Below are positions 24,874 to 33,626 of a stretch of DNA of 43,083 nucleotides, in pieces. Under the pieces are notes generated by a model, which was given only the letters and a program-made list of their open reading frames with translations, was not told the origin of the DNA and ran no database searches. Position 1 is the stretch's first letter; the number at the start of each line of letters is the position of its first letter. Location: the NCBI GenBank assembly GCA_021163105.1, contig JAGGXJ010000148.1:1-43083 (forward strand), in the 5' to 3' direction. A program made the position numbers and the translations under genes. This DNA comes from Syntrophobacterales bacterium (GTDB lineage: Bacteria; Desulfobacterota; Syntrophia; Syntrophales; UBA2210).

Positions 24874-26367
24874 CTAAGTAGTTGCTTTCATTTTTGCTCT
24901 CATGTGCGGAAACAATATAACATCCCGTATGGATGGCGAATTGGTAAAAAGCATCACAAGCCGGTCTATCCCTATTCCTTCGCCTGCGGTTGGGGGCATG
25001 CTGTATTCCAGAGCGCCGATATAATCTTCGTCCATTTCATGAGCCTCCTCGTTTCCAGCCTCTCTTTCTCTCAACTGCATGGCAAACCTGTTTCTCTGGT
25101 CCTCAGGATCATTGAGCTCTGAAAAGGCGTTGGCAAGCTCCCTGCCATAAATATAAAGCTCGAAACGATCGGTAAATTCGCTGTTACCGGCGCTTTTTCT
25201 CGAAAGGGGTGACACCTCTATAGGATAACTTGTGACAAATGTCGGCTGTACAAGTTTGCTTTCCGCCACCTCCTCGAATATAGCCACTATAATTTTTCCC
25301 AGCGGTTCGTCGTCTTCGACTGGCATTCCCATGCTCCTTGCGTATTGGGCGGCCTTTACGCGGTCTTCCAGGATATCCGGTGTGGTATCTGAATACTTCA
25401 GGATAGCTTCTTTCACTGTCAGGCGCTGCCAAGGACGGCTGAGATCAATTTCAGTGTCCTGATAATCAAAGCTGAGGGAACCGAAAACCTCCATGGCAAC
25501 TAACGTTATCATTTCCTCTGTCATAACTATCAGGTCTTCGTAAGTAGCGTATGCCTGATAAAACTCCATCATGGTAAATTCCGGATTGTGAGAGGTTGAT
25601 ATGCCCTCATTTCTGAAATTTCTGTTTATCTCAAAGACCCTTTCAAGTCCTCCAACGATAAGGCGTTTCAAGTAAAGTTCCGGCGCTATCCTGAGATAGA
25701 GATCCATATCCAGGGCATTGTGATATGTCTTAAAGGGTCGCGCAACCGCACCGCCGGCCATAGATTGCATCATGGGAGTTTCCACTTCAAGAAAATCCCT
25801 TTTCTGCATAAAATCGCGAATAAGTTTTATGATCCTGCTTCTTGTATAAAAAACTTTCTTGACGGCAGGATTCATTATAAGATCAAGATGTCTCTGTCTG
25901 TATCTGGCTTCGACATCGGTGAGACCGTGCCATTTCTCCGGCAATGGCCTTACAGACTTTGACAGGAGCCGTATCTCTTCGGCCTCAACGGTAAGTTCGC
26001 CGGTTTTTGTCTTAAGGAGACTCCCTGAAATGAAAACCATATCTCCAACATCAAATTTCTTGAAGATGGAGTATCTATCTATGCCGACTTTATCCCTTGC
26101 TATGTATCCCTGTATCCGTCCATCTCTATCCTGGATACTTACGAACGCGGCTTTGCCGAAGTTTCGTATTGCCATCAGCCTTCCAGCCAACGCAAACTTT
26201 TCGTCAATTCCCTTAAGATCTTCGTTATCCATATCGCCGAATCGGTCGATAACAGATTTAGTCGTGGCGGTTACGCTCACATCATTCGGATACAGCTCAA
26301 CCCCCATGGACCTCAGCGATTCTATCTTTTCCTTCCTTTTCCGCAGTAACTCACTCTTCTCATTCAT
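24874..26367 (-). CDS. lysS: Lysyl-tRNA synthetase, class II
   Basis: The 497-residue product has an N-terminal OB-fold anticodon-binding domain (about 50-160, with AGRLMAIRNFGKAAFVSIQD) and a class II catalytic core. Motif 1 is VETPMMQSMAGGAVARPF, motif 2 RVFEINRNFRNEGIS followed by HNPEFTMMEFYQAY, and motif 3 GEGIGIDRLVMLFTNSPSIR. It charges tRNA-Lys. The ATG at 26365-26367 has AAGGGG seven bases ahead. It is the first gene of the long minus-strand run, downstream of a good promoter at 26399-26425, so it may lead the envelope operon. Confidence 0.96.
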   Translation of the reverse strand: MNEKSELLRKRKEKIESLRSMGVELYPNDVSVTATTKSVIDRFGDMDNEDLKGIDEKFALAGRLMAIRNFGKAAFVSIQDRDGRIQGYIARDKVGIDRYSIFKKFDVGDMVFISGSLLKTKTGELTVEAEEIRLLSKSVRPLPEKWHGLTDVEARYRQRHLDLIMNPAVKKVFYTRSRIIKLIRDFMQKRDFLEVETPMMQSMAGGAVARPFKTYHNALDMDLYLRIAPELYLKRLIVGGLERVFEINRNFRNEGISTSHNPEFTMMEFYQAYATYEDLIVMTEEMITLVAMEVFGSLSFDYQDTEIDLSRPWQRLTVKEAILKYSDTTPDILEDRVKAAQYARSMGMPVEDDEPLGKIIVAIFEEVAESKLVQPTFVTSYPIEVSPLSRKSAGNSEFTDRFELYIYGRELANAFSELNDPEDQRNRFAMQLREREAGNEEAHEMDEDYIGALEYSMPPTAGEGIGIDRLVMLFTNSPSIRDVILFPHMRAKMKATT

Positions 26368-26398
26368 CAGCCAACCCCTTAAACGTAAAGCAACCCTA

Positions 26399-26425
26399 AC
26401 TATATCCTTTTCTATATTTAGTCAA
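26399..26425 (-). promoter_or_regulatory. Predicted sigma70-type promoter for lysS
   Basis: On the minus strand TTGACT (26420-26425) and TATAGT (26399-26404) are separated by 15 bases, ahead of lysS. The boxes match the consensus at five of six positions each, though the spacing is on the short side. It lies back to back with the hldA promoter. Confidence 0.5.
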
Positions 26426-26443
26426 GGGTTTTGAGAAAAAGGA

Positions 26444-26472
26444 TTGACAAAAAAACTCTATAATAATAGCAT
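26444..26472 (+). promoter_or_regulatory. Predicted sigma70-type promoter for the heptose kinase operon
   Basis: TTGACA (26444-26449) is followed after 17 bases by TAGCAT (26467-26472). The first box is perfect and the second matches at four of six positions. It lies about 90 bases ahead of the kinase start, within the 192-base divergent gap from lysS. Confidence 0.5.
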
Positions 26473-26559
26473 GCTGGCCATGTTCGCACATGGAGATTAT
26501 CTGTAGAATCTAATTGGAATAGTTATTTTACCGTCTGTGGTGTTGAAGAGTGTTGTATA

Positions 26560-27561
26560 ATGAAAGATATTATAAATAAAAAGAGAGCTCTCGATATTAT
26601 CAGCCGTTTTCACAGTTCGAAGGTGATGATAGTCGGAGACGTTATGATTGACCAGTTTATCTGGGGAAAGGTATCGCGTATTTCACCGGAGGCTCCTGTG
26701 CCCGTGGTGAAGGTCACATCTGAGAGCCTTCTCCTGGGTGGCTGTGCCAATGTGTTGAACAATGTGTTCTCTATGGGAGGAAAAGTTGCGGTCTCCGGCA
26801 TTGTCGGATCAGACAACATGGGCATCTGGCTGGTGGATAAGCTGGAAAAGATGAACATTGATACAGCCGGTATCATCGTGGAACATGGACGTCCCACCAT
26901 AGTAAAAACGAGAGTTGTTGCGCACAGCCAGCAGGTGGTAAGATTTGACAGAGAAGACAAAAGACCGGTTTCCAGGGACAGTCTTCAAAAAATAATAGAA
27001 TACGTAGACTCGATGAAAGATAGTCTGGGAGCCGTGGTTATCTCGGATTACAACAAGGGAGTATTTTCAGAAGAACTTGTTAATGGAATAAAGGGAATAA
27101 CATCGGAGAGGGGAATACTTTTGTGTATTGATCCCAAGCAGAGTGATTTTTCTCTTTATCGCGGATCTGACCTGATAACACCCAACCACCAGGAGATGGA
27201 ACGCGCGCTCGGCATGGAACTTGAGACCACTGATGATATTACAAAGGGTGGCAGGACGCTTATCAAGAGATTCGATTTCGGCGCCCTGCTGGTAACGAGG
27301 GGCGAAGAGGGAATGAGCCTCTTTGAAAATGACGGCAGCGTCACTCACATTCCGACTGTTGCAAGAAATGTCTTCGATGTAACCGGCGCCGGCGATACGG
27401 TGATAGGGGTATTTGCTCTTTGTGCCGCGGCGGGTGCAACATTCAAGGAGGCCTCTGCCCTGGCCAACCATGCAGCTGGTATCACTGTAGGCAAGGTGGG
27501 CACAGCGCCGGTCTATCAAAATGAGTTGAAAAAATATTATGAGCAAGCCAGCCCTTCCTGA
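26560..27561 (+). CDS. hldA: D-glycero-beta-D-manno-heptose-7-phosphate kinase (RfaE domain I)
   Basis: The 333-residue product is a PfkB-family sugar kinase corresponding to the N-terminal half of E. coli HldE. KVMIVGDVMIDQFIWG near the start, SPEAPVPVV, then GGCANVLNNV and DYNKGVF are diagnostic for RfaE1, and DVTGAGDTVIG near residue 270 holds the catalytic Asp and anion hole. It makes heptose 1,7-bisphosphate, the substrate of GmhB encoded at 12582. The adenylyltransferase domain is absent, so ADP-heptose synthesis uses a separate protein (HldC) elsewhere. The gene leads the plus-strand operon and overlaps the DUF4416 gene by 23 bases. Confidence 0.92.
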   Translation: MKDIINKKRALDIISRFHSSKVMIVGDVMIDQFIWGKVSRISPEAPVPVVKVTSESLLLGGCANVLNNVFSMGGKVAVSGIVGSDNMGIWLVDKLEKMNIDTAGIIVEHGRPTIVKTRVVAHSQQVVRFDREDKRPVSRDSLQKIIEYVDSMKDSLGAVVISDYNKGVFSEELVNGIKGITSERGILLCIDPKQSDFSLYRGSDLITPNHQEMERALGMELETTDDITKGGRTLIKRFDFGALLVTRGEEGMSLFENDGSVTHIPTVARNVFDVTGAGDTVIGVFALCAAAGATFKEASALANHAAGITVGKVGTAPVYQNELKKYYEQASPS

Positions 27562-28108
27562 ACCGGTGAAATTAATATCCAGCATATTTTCCGGAAGCAG
27601 AGACATATTGAACAAAACTATAATAAGCCTGTCGGAGAAATTTGGAAAGCTTGATTATATAAGCGCTCTTATTCCTTTTGAATATACCGATTACTACGCA
27701 AAGGAATCAGGGACTTCCCTTATCAGGCGGTTTATATCTTTTGAAAATCTTGTGTCGCCGGACACGCTTCCCGACATAAAGTTGTTCACAAACAAGGTGG
27801 AGGAAAACTTTATGAGAGATGGCAGCCGGCTTGTCAATATAGATCCGGGATATATATCACGAGCCCACCTGATTCTTGCCACCGGGAAGGCTTACACTCA
27901 CCGGCCATATATCAGGGATGGCATATATGCCGACCTGACGCTCATTTTTGTAAAACATACTTTTCGGAGTCTTGAGTGGACATACCCTGATTATTCAGAC
28001 AGAGACATGATAATGATGTTTAACAATATAAGAGAAAGGTACATGATTCAGGCTCAAGGGTTGAAAAATGATCAGATGCGGACCATGAGTTCTGAACAGG
28101 GAGAATAA
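27539..28108 (+). CDS. DUF4416 family protein
   Basis: The 189-residue product resembles the DUF4416 family: an early PVKLISSIFSGSRD segment, a central FEYTDYYAKESG motif and a NIDPGYISRAHLILATGKAYTHRPYI block, then TYPDYSD near the C-terminus. No signal peptide or membrane segment is seen. The family is sometimes labelled GTP-binding, but no P-loop is visible here and the function is unknown. It begins inside the end of the heptose kinase gene and ends 3 bases before yicC, so all three are translated from one message. Confidence 0.8.
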   Translation: MSKPALPEPVKLISSIFSGSRDILNKTIISLSEKFGKLDYISALIPFEYTDYYAKESGTSLIRRFISFENLVSPDTLPDIKLFTNKVEENFMRDGSRLVNIDPGYISRAHLILATGKAYTHRPYIRDGIYADLTLIFVKHTFRSLEWTYPDYSDRDMIMMFNNIRERYMIQAQGLKNDQMRTMSSEQGE

Positions 28109-28111
28109 TCT

Positions 28112-28996
28112 ATGATAAGAAGCATGACAGGCTATGGAAGATCGGAGTCAACTCTTGCGGGGAAAAAATTGATTGTTGAAATCAAATCTCTCAACCATAA
28201 AAACATGGAAAGCAGTATACGCCTACCTGTCTTTCTCGCACCCCTGGAGGTAGATATTAAAAAAAGAGCGGAGAAACGGATTTCGAGGGGAAGAGTTGAG
28301 ATAAACATCAGAATAGATTCAGATCCGGGCGCAAATGGTGGAGATAATCTGGAGGCAAATCTTCCCCTCATCAGCAGTTATTATTCCTTAATGACAGACC
28401 TGAAGGAGAGGTTCAATCTCAGTGGTGAGATAACACTCGACACACTTGTTAACCTGAAAGGGAGCATCCATGTTTCCGAGGTGGAAATTGACCCTGAAGA
28501 AGCATGGAATACAATTCGCGGAGCGCTGGATGATTCAGTCGATTCCCTGATACAGATGAAGGAAATTGAAGGCAAACTTCTTTACGAAGATTTTGTCACG
28601 CGCCTTGATACAGTCAGCGCTTGCATAAAAGAACTGGAGTCAAGAATTCCACAGGTGGCTGATGATTACCAGAAAAGACTTTCGGAGAGAATCCGGGAGC
28701 TGACAGACGGTATGGAATGTGACGAATCAAGGTTAATCCAGGAGGTCGCGATAATGGCTGAAAAGAGTGATATTACCGAAGAGATTGTACGTTTCAGAAG
28801 CCACATAAAGCAATTTGGCGAGATGCTGAACAGCGATATCGCTATAGGTAGAAAAATGGATTTCCTGCTTCAGGAAATGCACCGGGAAATAAATACAATA
28901 GGGTCCAAGAGCAACGATCTTACAATATCCGGCAATGTAATAGAGGTAAAGGCGGAACTTGCAAAGCTGCGAGAACAGGTGCAGAATATTGAGTAA
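28112..28996 (+). CDS. yicC: YicC/YloC family endoribonuclease
   Basis: The 294-residue product starts IRSMTGYGRSE and has VEIKSLNHKNMESSIRLP, both invariant in the YicC N-terminal domain; the C-terminal domain (DUF1732) ends with GRKMDFLLQEMHREINTIGSKSND-type sequence followed by VEVKAELAKLREQVQNIE. E. coli YicC is an endoribonuclease linked to small RNA turnover; the family is otherwise poorly understood. It often precedes gmk, as here, although a 165-base gap with a palindromic repeat intervenes and the remA/DUF370 gene common between them in many bacteria is absent. Confidence 0.93.
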   Translation: MIRSMTGYGRSESTLAGKKLIVEIKSLNHKNMESSIRLPVFLAPLEVDIKKRAEKRISRGRVEINIRIDSDPGANGGDNLEANLPLISSYYSLMTDLKERFNLSGEITLDTLVNLKGSIHVSEVEIDPEEAWNTIRGALDDSVDSLIQMKEIEGKLLYEDFVTRLDTVSACIKELESRIPQVADDYQKRLSERIRELTDGMECDESRLIQEVAIMAEKSDITEEIVRFRSHIKQFGEMLNSDIAIGRKMDFLLQEMHREINTIGSKSNDLTISGNVIEVKAELAKLREQVQNIE

Positions 28997-29049
28997 GGTA
29001 CGGTTTTGAGTTAGAGTAAGAAATAAAATATTGGGATCATCAAAGTAAC

Positions 29050-29124
29050 AGTTCACGGTTGTCGGTTCACAGTCTGAAACATTTTGGATATTGATTTCAA
29101 TGCTCTGTTTTTTCAACCGTGAAT
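29050..29124. repeat. Palindromic intergenic repeat, short copy
   Basis: TTCACGGTTG at 29052-29061 and CAACCGTGAA at 29114-29123 form a perfect 10-base inverted repeat. Between them GAAACATTTTGGATATTG (29076-29093), TTTCAA and CTCTGTTTTTT are shared with the longer element at 17439-17576; the flanking arms are shorter here. It occupies the gap between yicC and gmk. The remainder of the gap shows no gene. Confidence 0.75.
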
Positions 29125-29162
29125 CCCGACGAGTCGGAATTATCCATTAAGGTTTGAACACC

Positions 29163-29792
29163 ATGAACAATATGAACGCACAGGGACTTCTTATGGTCAT
29201 CTCCGCACCTTCAGGCGCGGGCAAGACCACTATATGCAAAAGGCTTCTGGATGAATTTCCCGACCTGTATTTTTCCGTGTCCTGCACTACGCGTCCTCCA
29301 CGGAAAGGGGAAAAAGACGGAAAAGATTACCACTTTATCTCCCTTGAGGAGTTCAAAAACAGGATAGAAAAGAACGAATTCGTAGAGTGGGAAAAAATCT
29401 ACGGCCAATTTTACGGCACGTTAAAGAAGGAGATAAATGACCTGATCGTAAAGGGTCATGACGTAATGCTGGACATAGATATCAAAGGGGCCGGCAATGT
29501 AAAGTCAATATATCCCGAAGGTGTGTTTATCTTCATCATGCCTCCATCTGTAGAAGTTCTGAAGGAGAGGTTGAAGAAACGCGGTTCAGAAACTGGGGAT
29601 GTTATAAAAATGCGTTTCAGCAGGATTATGGAAGAGGTGAGAGAAAATGAAAGGTATGATTATGTGATATTTAATGATATACTAAGCAGTTCTGTTGATA
29701 TAATGAGATCTATATATATAGCGGAGAAAAACAGGAGATCCCGGCTGAAAGCCAGGATAAACGATTTTTATTCAATAACCGGAGGTATATAA
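29163..29792 (+). CDS. gmk: Guanylate kinase
   Basis: The product (209 residues from the ATG at 29163) has the P-loop ISAPSGAGKTT, then SCTTRPPRKGEKDGKDYHF (GMP-binding loop) and EWEKIYGQFYGT, and later FIMPPSVEVLKERLKKRGSE (lid). It phosphorylates GMP to GDP. A TTG nine bases upstream and an ATG nine bases downstream are possible starts. Length matches the usual 205-210 residues. It is followed 3 bases later by rpoZ, a conserved gmk-rpoZ pair. Confidence 0.95.
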   Translation: MNNMNAQGLLMVISAPSGAGKTTICKRLLDEFPDLYFSVSCTTRPPRKGEKDGKDYHFISLEEFKNRIEKNEFVEWEKIYGQFYGTLKKEINDLIVKGHDVMLDIDIKGAGNVKSIYPEGVFIFIMPPSVEVLKERLKKRGSETGDVIKMRFSRIMEEVRENERYDYVIFNDILSSSVDIMRSIYIAEKNRRSRLKARINDFYSITGGI

Positions 29793-29795
29793 CGC

Positions 29796-30074
29796 ATGGC
29801 AAGAATTACTGTAGAAGATTCTTTGGAAAAAGCAAAAAACAGATTTGCCCTGACACATCTTACTGTTCAAAGGACAAAGCAACTACTAAGGGGATCGAAC
29901 CCACTCAGCAAAAAGAAGGACAATCGGGAAATCGTTATCGCTTTGAGGGAGATAGCGGAAGAAAGGGTGCAATATTCTCATCCTGAGATTCTTAATGCCA
30001 AATCAGCAGATGTTGAAATCACTGAGTTCATAGAGAACAGCGCGGATGTTATCGAAGATGCAAGCGCCGAGTAA
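29796..30074 (+). CDS. rpoZ: DNA-directed RNA polymerase omega subunit
   Basis: The 92-residue product starts MARITVEDSLEKAKNRFALT, the usual omega N-terminus (MARxTVEDCLxxVxNRFxLV), with KKDNREIVIALREIAE as the conserved second helix. It helps assemble the polymerase beta' subunit. GGAGG lies ten bases ahead of the ATG. The acidic tail overlaps the start of pyrF by 29 bases or less. Confidence 0.93.
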   Translation: MARITVEDSLEKAKNRFALTHLTVQRTKQLLRGSNPLSKKKDNREIVIALREIAEERVQYSHPEILNAKSADVEITEFIENSADVIEDASAE

Positions 30075-30804
30075 AAACAATCGGGACAAACTGATATTCG
30101 CCCTTGACCTGGGAGAAGATATGAATGAGGCCATAAAATGGGCCGATCTCCTGAAGGATCATGTGGGAATGTTTAAGATAGGGAAGGAGGCATTTACCCG
30201 CTTCGGACCCTCTGTCGTCTCAAGGATAATGGAAAAGGGTGGAGAGGTCTTCCTCGACCTGAAGTTTCATGACATTCCAAACACCGTTGCAATGGCCTCC
30301 GAGGCCGCGGTAAAACTTGGTATTTCCATGTTCAATATACACGCACTCGGCGGGAGGGAGATGATGGAGCGAGCGGTAGATTCCGTCAGCAATGCTGCGA
30401 GAGTTATGGGAGCTGTTCCACCGGTGCTGCTCGCGGTAACCGTTCTTACAAGTCTGGATGATTCGGATCTTGAAGATATGGAGTTCAACTGTTCCACCAG
30501 AGAACTCGCACTGAAGCTCGCGGTATCAGCCAGAAAAGCAGGCGTTTCCGGAGTTGTGGCATCCGCCCGGGATGTAATCCCCATACGAGAGGCATGCGGA
30601 AAAGACTTTATCATTGTAACCCCGGGCATAAGACTGGGCAGCAAAGTGGCAGGCGACGACCAGAAAAGGGTGTTGACTCCGGGGGATGCTATTGCAATGG
30701 GCGCGGATTATATCGTAGTGGGCAGGCCAATAAGGTTGGCTGACGATCCGGTGGCTGTCGCGGACAAAATCACCGAAGAGATCTCCAGAGGACTCGCTGA
30801 TTAA
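30046..30804 (+). CDS. pyrF: Orotidine 5'-phosphate decarboxylase
   Basis: The 252-residue product (248 if the second ATG at 30058 is used) has LIFALDLGED near the start, VFLDLKFHDIPNTV, holding the catalytic D-K-D array of OMP decarboxylase, and VTPGIRL, then GADYIVVGRPI at the phosphate-binding end. It makes UMP in pyrimidine synthesis and works as a dimeric TIM barrel. Length fits the bacterial type (about 235-250). The gene overlaps the end of rpoZ in another frame and is followed 31 bases later by rlmB. Confidence 0.95.
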   Translation: MLSKMQAPSKNNRDKLIFALDLGEDMNEAIKWADLLKDHVGMFKIGKEAFTRFGPSVVSRIMEKGGEVFLDLKFHDIPNTVAMASEAAVKLGISMFNIHALGGREMMERAVDSVSNAARVMGAVPPVLLAVTVLTSLDDSDLEDMEFNCSTRELALKLAVSARKAGVSGVVASARDVIPIREACGKDFIIVTPGIRLGSKVAGDDQKRVLTPGDAIAMGADYIVVGRPIRLADDPVAVADKITEEISRGLAD

Positions 30805-30835
30805 GTGTTTCCAAGGTCCGGCCGGAGGAAAAACA

Positions 30836-31588
30836 ATGCAGATAGTCTATGGAATTCATCCGGTTGTTGAGACCCTCAGGGCCGGCGGAAAAATAGAGAA
30901 GGTTATCCTGCTTAAAGGGGGGAAACAGAGCAGTATCCGGGATATATTGAAAGTTACAACCCGGAGGAATGTGCCTGTAATCTTCAGAGACAGAGAACAT
31001 CTGGATACCACCGCTGGCACCAGTCATCATCAGGGTGTTGTTTGTGTATGCGAGGAGTTCCGGTATGCCGGCATGGATGAAGTCTTGGCCGATTGTAAAT
31101 CCCGGAAAAATGCTTTAATTCTTATACTTGACGGCATCATAGATCCCCAGAACCTTGGCTCGCTCATAAGGACGGCTCTCTGTTTTGGCGCGTCCGGTGT
31201 CGTTATCCCCGAAAACCGCGCTGCCTCTATCACCCCCGCCGTAGTCAAGGCTTCAGCGGGAGCGGCTATGCATCTTCCGGTTGTTAAAGTGGTAAATATA
31301 TCAAGGACAATCGACACCCTGAAAAAAGAAAACTTCTGGATATATGGTGCCGATGCCACAGGCGGGGAAAACTTGGACCCCCATGATTACAGCACTCACA
31401 AGGGTCTTGTAATGGGAAGCGAGGGAAAGGGGATAAGGCCCCTTGTCAGGGAAAAATGCGATTTTCTGATCTCCATACCCATGACAACTACTATTGATTC
31501 TTTGAATGTATCCGTATCCGGAGGCATTATTCTATATGAGATGACTCGTAATTGGAATTCCCTGAAAGCCAGGGAGAAAAGAGGGTAA
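30836..31588 (+). CDS. rlmB: 23S rRNA 2'-O-methyltransferase, RlmB/TrmH (SpoU) family
   Basis: The 250-residue product has an N-terminal L30e-like substrate-binding domain (about 1-95, beginning QIVYGIHPVVETLRAGG) and a SPOUT catalytic domain. Motif 1 is LDGIIDPQNLGSLIRTA, motif 2 LVMGSEGKGIRPLV and motif 3 ISIPMTTTIDSLNVSVSGGI. This domain order and YGIHPV start fit RlmB, which methylates G2251 of 23S rRNA, rather than tRNA-specific TrmH, but the target is inferred. The HHQGVV segment at the domain border is family-typical. Stop codon lies two bases before the pilC ATG. Confidence 0.9.
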   Translation: MQIVYGIHPVVETLRAGGKIEKVILLKGGKQSSIRDILKVTTRRNVPVIFRDREHLDTTAGTSHHQGVVCVCEEFRYAGMDEVLADCKSRKNALILILDGIIDPQNLGSLIRTALCFGASGVVIPENRAASITPAVVKASAGAAMHLPVVKVVNISRTIDTLKKENFWIYGADATGGENLDPHDYSTHKGLVMGSEGKGIRPLVREKCDFLISIPMTTTIDSLNVSVSGGIILYEMTRNWNSLKAREKRG

Positions 31589-31590
31589 AT

Positions 31591-32799
31591 ATGCCTGTAT
31601 ATCTGTGGGAGGGCACGACAAAAAAGGGTGAGATCAAAAAAGGCGAAATGGAAGCCCCCGCTGAAAGTGCCGTTAGAATCCAGTTGCGTCGTCAGCGTAT
31701 CAGGCCGGGGAGCATAAAGAAAAAACCCAAGGATCTTTTCGAAAACATCCCTTTTCTACAACAAAAGGTCAGAGAAAAGGACATAGTTGTGTTTTCACGT
31801 CAGTTTGCCACCATGATCAATGCCGGGCTACCCATCATCCAGTGCCTGGAGCTACTGGGCGATGAGGAACAGAACAAAACCTTTGCAAAGATTATCAAAT
31901 CAATAAAAGAAGATATTGAAGGTGGAAGCTCTCTCTCGGAGGCCCTGAAAAAACATCAGGATGTATTCAATGATCTCTTCATAAATCTGGTTGCTGCCGG
32001 CGAGGCAGGTGGTATCTTGGACGTGATTCTTAATCGTCTGTCAGCGTATATGGAAAAGGCAATGAACCTGAAAAGAAAGGTGAAAGGGGCCATGACCTAC
32101 CCGATCAGTGTTCTCGTGATTGCCATAGCGGTTGTCATTCTGCTTCTGTATAAAGTGGTTCCCGTCTTTGATGATTTGTTTTCAAGTATGGGATCGGCGC
32201 TGCCGGGCCCCACACAGTTTCTCGTAGACATGAGCCGTTTTGTCCAAGGCAATATATTATATATAATAGGTTCTATTGTTGTTGCCGTCTTCATATTCAG
32301 AAAATATTACGGGACTGAAAGTGGAAGGCTCCGGATAGATCGCACGGTACTCAAGCTGCCTGTTTTTGGTATGCTACTCAAGAAGGTTGCCGTAGCAAAA
32401 TTTTCAAGAACCCTTTCCACCATGATGAGCAGTGGTGTTCCTATACTTGACGGGCTTGAAATTGTAAGCAAAACAGCGGGCAACAAGGTTGTCGAAAATG
32501 CCCTGATGAAGATAAGAAAGAGCATAAGCGAGGGCAAAACAATAGCGGAACCCCTGTCGGAATCAGGAATATTCCCTTCCATGGTTGTTTCCATGATATC
32601 AGTCGGTGAAAACACAGGCGCCCTTGATGCCATGCTGGAGAAGATCGCCGATTTTTACGATTCCGAGGTTGACACGGCGGTTGACGCAATGACTTCATTG
32701 CTTGAGCCCATAATGCTGGTATTTCTGGGTGGAGTTGTGGGAGGAATGATAATAGCCCTTTATCTTCCAATCTTTTCCATGGCGGGCGCAATCGGATAG
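31591..32799 (+). CDS. pilC: Type IV pilus / type II secretion inner-membrane platform protein PilC/GspF
   Basis: The product (402 residues from the ATG at 31591, with GAGGG five bases ahead) contains two GspF/T2SF domains. The first (about 70-195) has FSRQFATMINAGLPIIQCLE, the second (about 270-395) FSRTLSTMMSSGVPILDGLE; each is followed by membrane helices. The N-terminal YLWEGTTKKGEIKKGEMEA and RRQRIRPGSIKKK segments are typical of PilC. It is the membrane platform on which the assembly ATPase works. No other pilus or secretion gene is in the window, so this is an isolated subunit gene at the end of a housekeeping operon; pilB and pilT homologues must lie elsewhere. Confidence 0.9.
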   Translation: MPVYLWEGTTKKGEIKKGEMEAPAESAVRIQLRRQRIRPGSIKKKPKDLFENIPFLQQKVREKDIVVFSRQFATMINAGLPIIQCLELLGDEEQNKTFAKIIKSIKEDIEGGSSLSEALKKHQDVFNDLFINLVAAGEAGGILDVILNRLSAYMEKAMNLKRKVKGAMTYPISVLVIAIAVVILLLYKVVPVFDDLFSSMGSALPGPTQFLVDMSRFVQGNILYIIGSIVVAVFIFRKYYGTESGRLRIDRTVLKLPVFGMLLKKVAVAKFSRTLSTMMSSGVPILDGLEIVSKTAGNKVVENALMKIRKSISEGKTIAEPLSESGIFPSMVVSMISVGENTGALDAMLEKIADFYDSEVDTAVDAMTSLLEPIMLVFLGGVVGGMIIALYLPIFSMAGAIG

Positions 32800-32818
32800 A
32801 ACAATAAGGGTTTAAAAA

Positions 32819-32895
32819 TGGTCGGGATGGCGCGATTTGAACGCGCGACCCCTGCGTCCCGAACGCAGTGCCCTACCAGACTGGGCCACATCCCG
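32819..32895 (-). tRNA. tRNA-Pro (anticodon CGG)
   Basis: The minus strand folds as a standard cloverleaf: acceptor CGGGATG/CATCCCG with discriminator A and encoded CCA, D arm GCCC/GGGC, anticodon stem CTGCG/CGCAG around loop TTCGGGA (anticodon CGG) and T arm GCGCG/CGCGC with loop TTCAAAT. It is 77 bases long and convergent with pilC. A T-run follows the CCA, probably aiding termination. Confidence 0.95.
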
Positions 32896-32906
32896 ACACC
32901 CCCCTG

Positions 32907-32933
32907 ACTATATAATTTGTCCGCAGATGTCCA
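32907..32933 (-). promoter_or_regulatory. Predicted promoter for tRNA-Pro
   Basis: On the minus strand TGGACA (32928-32933) and TATAGT (32907-32912) are separated by 15 bases, and the tRNA starts 12 bases past the -10 box. Spacing is short but position fits a tRNA promoter. Confidence 0.4.
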
Positions 32934-33050
32934 TAAAAAAATGAAAAGAGCCGCAATATTCGCTAAAACAGCATCACAGCTTGTCTCGGGGCAGAGTTCA
33001 TGATATTTAGAAACCGCAGTTAGAAGGACAGGAAGAGAGGAACAGGCGGA

Positions 33051-33464
33051 GTGATAATATACGATCTTAAATGTGAAAAGAATCATATATTTGAGGGCTG
33101 GTTCAACGACCGTACGGCTTTTGAGGAGCAGAAAGAAAAAAAGCTCGTCACATGTCCGGTATGCGGAAGCTCAGATGTAGAAATAGCACCTTCCTCTATA
33201 ACGGTTATGGGTAAAGGGACCGGGAGATTGAATAAGAATAATAAAGATCTATCTCCTGCAAAGGCGCTCCGGATGTTCAATGAATATGTGGACAAAACAT
33301 TTGAAGACGTGGGCAACAAATTCGCGGAAGTCGCGCTTAAAATACACACAGGTGAGGAAGACAGCCGAAATATAAAGGGAACCACAACAAAAACGGAAGA
33401 AGATAATCTTAGAGAAGAAGGTGTCCCATTTGTAAAGATTCCCATACCGAAATTTGATAGTTAA
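33051..33464 (+). CDS. DUF1178 family protein
   Basis: The 137-residue product starts with GTG as (M)IIYDLKCEKNHIFEGWF, the conserved DUF1178 N-terminus, with Cys8 and a CPVCGS pair near residue 36 that together suggest a zinc-ribbon. The C-terminal part is charged with a conserved VPFVKIPIP ending (usual family form ....LPLPE). Function is unknown. A GAGAGG lies nine bases ahead of the GTG, and no ATG would keep the family-typical start. It stands alone between the tRNA and the fusion gene. Confidence 0.85.
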   Translation: MIIYDLKCEKNHIFEGWFNDRTAFEEQKEKKLVTCPVCGSSDVEIAPSSITVMGKGTGRLNKNNKDLSPAKALRMFNEYVDKTFEDVGNKFAEVALKIHTGEEDSRNIKGTTTKTEEDNLREEGVPFVKIPIPKFDS

Positions 33465-33626
33465 CCAGTATGGATCATCTCCCGATTAGTTGTAGTTACC
33501 AGAAGGGTTCGAGGAGTTAAGGGTTCAAGGGGTCGAGTGAAAGGGAAAAAGACAACCTTGGATCACATTCTCTTCTTCAACTAAATTGGAGAAGCGCCAC
33601 TAATATTAAAGTCCATCCTTAAATTA

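Noticed and set aside
27067-27615. 182-codon minus-strand open frame
   Set aside because: It is antisense to the heptose kinase and DUF4416 genes, both of which have clear family motifs.
33465-33626. Possible small gene or riboswitch ahead of the fusion gene
   Set aside because: The gap is a low-complexity GGGTTCAAGG-type stretch with no T-box or riboswitch signature that I could recognise.
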